A stretch of 64,000 nt of DNA, from positions 248,001 to 312,000 of the forward strand of contig NZ_AUBE01000007.1 in NCBI RefSeq assembly GCF_000429085.1, written 5' to 3'. Under the pieces are notes generated by a model. That model worked only from the letters and a program-made list of their open reading frames with translations, did no database searches and was not told where the DNA came from. This document shows, in pieces, positions 61,666 through 64,000 of this stretch; position 1 is the first letter of the stretch; the number at the start of each line of letters is the position of its first letter. Origin of the DNA: Streptomyces flavidovirens DSM 40150. GTDB taxonomy: Bacteria > Actinomycetota > Actinomycetes > Streptomycetales > Streptomycetaceae. A program made the position numbers and the translations under genes.

Positions 61666-61791
61666 CCGCCGAGCCTACGCGATCAGGCCACCGGCGCCGA
61701 TGCGATGAGGACGGCCCGCCGAGCCCTCCCTTGGCCCGGGCGAACGCGCGGTGGCCTCATAGCGGTCGGCAACGGCGGGCCTGGATGGTCG

Positions 61792-62448
61792 TCAGCCTCT
61801 GGCTGCCATGGTCGTCTTCGCCAGCTCGTAAGCCGGGAGCATCTGCTCATGCTCCTGCGTATCCATCCCGCCCAGGTGCAGCACCACCGCGCCGCGCGAG
61901 GTGCTTACGGCGAGTGCCCGCTCCTTCTTCGGCCCGTCCAGGAGCTCGCTGGTGACGGTGTACGTGACCTCGGTGGCGGGGAGTTCACCGGCCTTGGTTT
62001 CGCGATAGCGGACCGTCCCGGCCTTCTTCTCGTCCGCCATGAAACCTTCGAGCACCTCGCGCGGCGTGCCCGTGTCGTCGCCGGTCCAGACACGCAAGTA
62101 ACCGATGTTCCCGGCGGGCTTGGCGTCGATTTCGCAGACGAGCTCGACGGTGCCCTGCTTGGCGAGCGAGCCGAACGCGGGGTCGTCGCCGGCGGTCACC
62201 TTCTCCGCTGTCCAGTCGGCCGCGGTGCTGAAGGAGACCGGCAGGGCGCACGGCGTACCGGCGCCGCCGACGGTCGCACCCTTGGCGGCGGTCTCGACCT
62301 TCGCCCGGCCTTGCGCGCTCTCGCTCGGCCCCTGGGCCGACTTGTCCCGTACGCCCGTTCCGCCGTCCGGGGCCGACGAGCAGCCGGCCAGCATCAGTAC
62401 CGCCACTGCCACCGCCGGGACGATGCCCCGTCCCAAGTCCTGCGCCAT
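61792..62448 (-). CDS. Lipoprotein of unknown function
   Basis: 218 residues from ATG 62448, with GGGGTGGGGA seven bases upstream. A signal peptide ends in the lipobox LAGC, so the mature protein is lipidated outside the membrane. A Ser/Gly/Ala linker precedes a globular domain: CALPVSFSTAADWTAEKV, VELVCEIDAKPAGNIGYLRVW, and ATEVTYTVTSELLDGPKKERALAV. This resembles the small actinobacterial lipoproteins that form an antiparallel beta-sheet domain; ligand unknown. Confidence 0.83.
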   Translation of the reverse strand: MAQDLGRGIVPAVAVAVLMLAGCSSAPDGGTGVRDKSAQGPSESAQGRAKVETAAKGATVGGAGTPCALPVSFSTAADWTAEKVTAGDDPAFGSLAKQGTVELVCEIDAKPAGNIGYLRVWTGDDTGTPREVLEGFMADEKKAGTVRYRETKAGELPATEVTYTVTSELLDGPKKERALAVSTSRGAVVLHLGGMDTQEHEQMLPAYELAKTTMAARG

Positions 62449-62543
62449 GAAGTCCCCACCCCTGAGTGTGATTGATCGCCGCAGCGTGCGTGCGGCCACG
62501 GATGCCGAGTCCTGCCCCCCTGCACCGGCAAGCCGAGGAAATG

Positions 62544-63647
62544 TTACTGGGCGATGTGCAGCCGGGCCTCGGACGCGCCGCGCGCCGAGGCCACGGCGGC
62601 GGCCTCGGCGTCCATTTTCCTGCGCACCGCGGAGGGCAGCGGTGCGAAGGGCGTGACCGTCAGGTCGAGCTTGCGACCGGCGGCCTTGGCACGCCAGGTA
62701 CCGGCGATCTCCGAGCCGACCAGCAGCGCGCCCGGACCGCCGATCGCGCGCCAGATCGCCTTCTCCCTGCTCCTGTCGGGCACGACCAGTCCCCGGTCGC
62801 GTGCCTGCAGGAACGGATCGCCCGGCGGAAGCAGCCGCACAAGTCCCCGGCTCTTCGCCGACAGCAGTGCGTCCAGCTCGGAGGCGGGCAGCCAGGCCTT
62901 CTTGCCTTCCAGCCGCACCTCGGCCAGGTCGTCCGGCCACACACTCTTGACCACGGTCGGCTTGGTGCCGAGGTACTTTGCCACCTCGACGGGCGTAGCA
63001 GGGCCGAGGAAGCGCAGATAGGCGCGGACCAGCTCGGTGGTCCCGGACGCCGCGACCGGCACGGGAAATTTCTCGCGCAGCGGAGCCAGGACGGTCTTGC
63101 CCCCTTCCGGACGGACACCGATTCCCCCGAAGACCCCGGCCTGCTGGAAGAGCAGCCCGGAGATGTGCTGCGCACCGCACGGCACACACCAGTACGTCAG
63201 CGACTCCGGTACGGACGCACTGACCGCGGTACTGACCTCGCCCTTTGCCATCGGCGCGGTCACCACCTCCCGGAACGCTTCGGCGGTGACCCGAAAGGCC
63301 TCGACACCGAGTCGCGCTCCCTCCTTGATCACCGCGGTGTTGATCCGCGCCGTCGCGTCGGCGTCGTCCACCGGCCAGAGGGCGGCGGCGAGCGCCGGCA
63401 GGTCCGCACGCCGGTGAAGGTGCGGCGCACCGCGGAACGACCAGACGAGTTCGAGGCCGTCAGGGGACGCGCCCCGCGCGGCCAGCGCCTGCCGGGCCGA
63501 TCCGGTCGGAGTGTCCTGCACCCCCATGGCGAGCACGCCGGGTGCGGGGGAGGAGCGGTCGAACCCGTGCGCTGCCACCCGATAGGCCAGCACCTGTTCC
63601 CGGCTTACTTCGTTCCGGCTCGCTTCGTTCCGGTGTGTGCTGCTCAC
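62544..63647 (-). CDS. Winged-helix DNA-binding protein, AlkZ-like
   Basis: 367 residues from GTG 63647. The family (winged helix DNA-binding domain, PF06224) is indicated by QVLAYRVAAHGFDR, then SPDGLELVWSFRGAPHLHRRADLPALAAALWP. Later come SYVTLRYLRFLGP-like LVRAYLRFLGPATPVEVAKYLG and ARDRGLVVPDRSREKAIWRAIGGPGALLVGSEIAGTWR. Streptomyces AlkZ of this family is a DNA glycosylase that unhooks azinomycin interstrand crosslinks, but other members are uncharacterised. The first codons contain a short in-frame tandem duplication. Confidence 0.85.
   Translation of the reverse strand: MSSTHRNEASRNEVSREQVLAYRVAAHGFDRSSPAPGVLAMGVQDTPTGSARQALAARGASPDGLELVWSFRGAPHLHRRADLPALAAALWPVDDADATARINTAVIKEGARLGVEAFRVTAEAFREVVTAPMAKGEVSTAVSASVPESLTYWCVPCGAQHISGLLFQQAGVFGGIGVRPEGGKTVLAPLREKFPVPVAASGTTELVRAYLRFLGPATPVEVAKYLGTKPTVVKSVWPDDLAEVRLEGKKAWLPASELDALLSAKSRGLVRLLPPGDPFLQARDRGLVVPDRSREKAIWRAIGGPGALLVGSEIAGTWRAKAAGRKLDLTVTPFAPLPSAVRRKMDAEAAAVASARGASEARLHIAQ
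63608..63637. repeat. 15-nt tandem duplication at the start of the AlkZ-like gene
   Basis: CTTCGTTCCGG at 63608-63618 recurs at 63623-63633 (15-base period), encoding RNEAS-RNEVS near the N-terminus, in frame. Confidence 0.75.
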
Positions 63648-63772
63648 AACCGCACCCTTCGCCCGAGCTGTCCGTACCGTACACACAGCCGCAGCGGCCG
63701 GCTCCTCCGGCTCAGCCGCGACTGTCAGAGGTGCGCGCTACGGTCACGTCATGGCAACCACATCACCGGAAG

Positions 63773-64000
63773 TCACGTCAACGCGGGGCCGCTGTCGCGG
63801 TCATGGACGAGATGCCCTTGAGCGTAGGTGGCGGCGACAGCGCGTTCGTCGCCGAGGATCATCAGGGCGAAGAGCCGTTCGGTGAAGTCCTTGGCGACCT
63901 CCGTGCGGCGGGCGAGGGTTGCAGTGGCAGCGAAGTCCAGGACGGTGAAGTCGGCTTCTTTTCCGGGCCGGAAGTTGCCGATGACGTCGTCGAGGTCGAG
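63773..64000 (-). CDS. guaD: Guanine deaminase (partial, 5' end outside window)
   Basis: About 75 C-terminal residues, leftward, ending at TGA 63773-63775. DDVIGNFRPGKEADFTVLDF and ERLFALMILGDERAVAATYAQGHLVHDRD match the end of GuaD-type amidohydrolases, in which LGDxRxxxxTYxxGxLV is characteristic. The enzyme hydrolyses guanine to xanthine and ammonia. The catalytic metal site lies outside the window, so activity cannot be checked. Confidence 0.9.
   Translation of the reverse strand, partial: LDLDDVIGNFRPGKEADFTVLDFAATATLARRTEVAKDFTERLFALMILGDERAVAATYAQGHLVHDRDSGPALT

Overview
The window is GC-rich, densely packed DNA from a high-GC actinomycete, almost certainly a Streptomyces or close relative. 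The evidence is codon-position GC bias, many GTG starts, Tat-type signal peptides, and several small protein families known mainly from Streptomyces (DUF6131, DUF6296, DUF6381, MT0933-like antitoxin). Also typical are a GAF/PAS/SpoIIE-type phosphatase and a CmtR-type metal sensor. I see no rRNA, tRNA, CRISPR array, transposase, phage genes or PKS/NRPS genes. The region reads as ordinary chromosomal accessory and housekeeping content in short operons and divergent regulator/target pairs.

Layout. 0-8.3 kb: partial GT2 glycosyltransferase, two small overlapping genes, Tat-exported PhoD phosphatase, a repeat-bearing membrane protein, DMT transporter, DUF998 and DUF2165 membrane proteins, Tat-exported PI-PLC-like protein, small antitoxin-like protein. 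8.4-15.5 kb: a divergent carbohydrate-catabolic module with an RbtT/CsbX-type MFS permease, two FGGY kinases, a 2-hydroxyacid dehydrogenase, a histidine phosphatase and a DeoR regulator. It has the same families as the Bacillus subtilis yoaDCB operon. 15.5-23.5 kb: desaturase, exported S41 peptidase, NUDIX hydrolase, alpha/beta hydrolase, ZIP transporter, secreted sialidase, phosphoesterase. 23.7-31.8 kb: YbdK-type carboxylate-amine ligase, 2OG-Fe dioxygenase, BBE-type FAD oxidase with an arginase-fold enzyme, aquaporin, ArsR-type regulator divergent from a flavin reductase, sirtuin. 32-41 kb: histidine phosphatase, acetyltransferase, a frameshifted small gene, lipoprotein sortase, Gls24 protein, DeoR/MFS pair, CmtR plus cation-diffusion-facilitator operon, BrkB-like protein, PEP mutase/isocitrate lyase-family enzyme. 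41-54 kb: LysG/LysE-type regulator and exporter, multi-domain PP2C phosphatase, lysyl oxidase-like protein, GNAT, exported beta-carbonic anhydrase, ArsR/MFS pair, SDR, aldo/keto reductase divergent from a LysR regulator. 54-64 kb: DinB protein, a D-Ala-D-Ala carboxypeptidase gene broken inside its SxxK motif, GT-C membrane glycosyltransferase divergent from a methyltransferase, GNAT, cold-shock protein, YciO, lipoprotein, AlkZ-like protein, and the 3' end of guanine deaminase.

The most notable signals are: (i) the two-kinase yoaDCB-like module with candidate operators; (ii) a CmtR orthologue with Cys57, Cys61 and Cys102 at the same positions as the Cd/Pb sensor, coupled to a CDF pump with an unusual metal site and a Cys-rich tail; (iii) two probable single-base frameshifts, one exactly in a catalytic motif; (iv) a recurrent pattern of short tandem duplications, three of which span stop codons; (v) an 11-nt-period tandem array filling the gap inside the oxidase-arginase pair. 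All function calls rest on reading motifs by eye; no database search was run.
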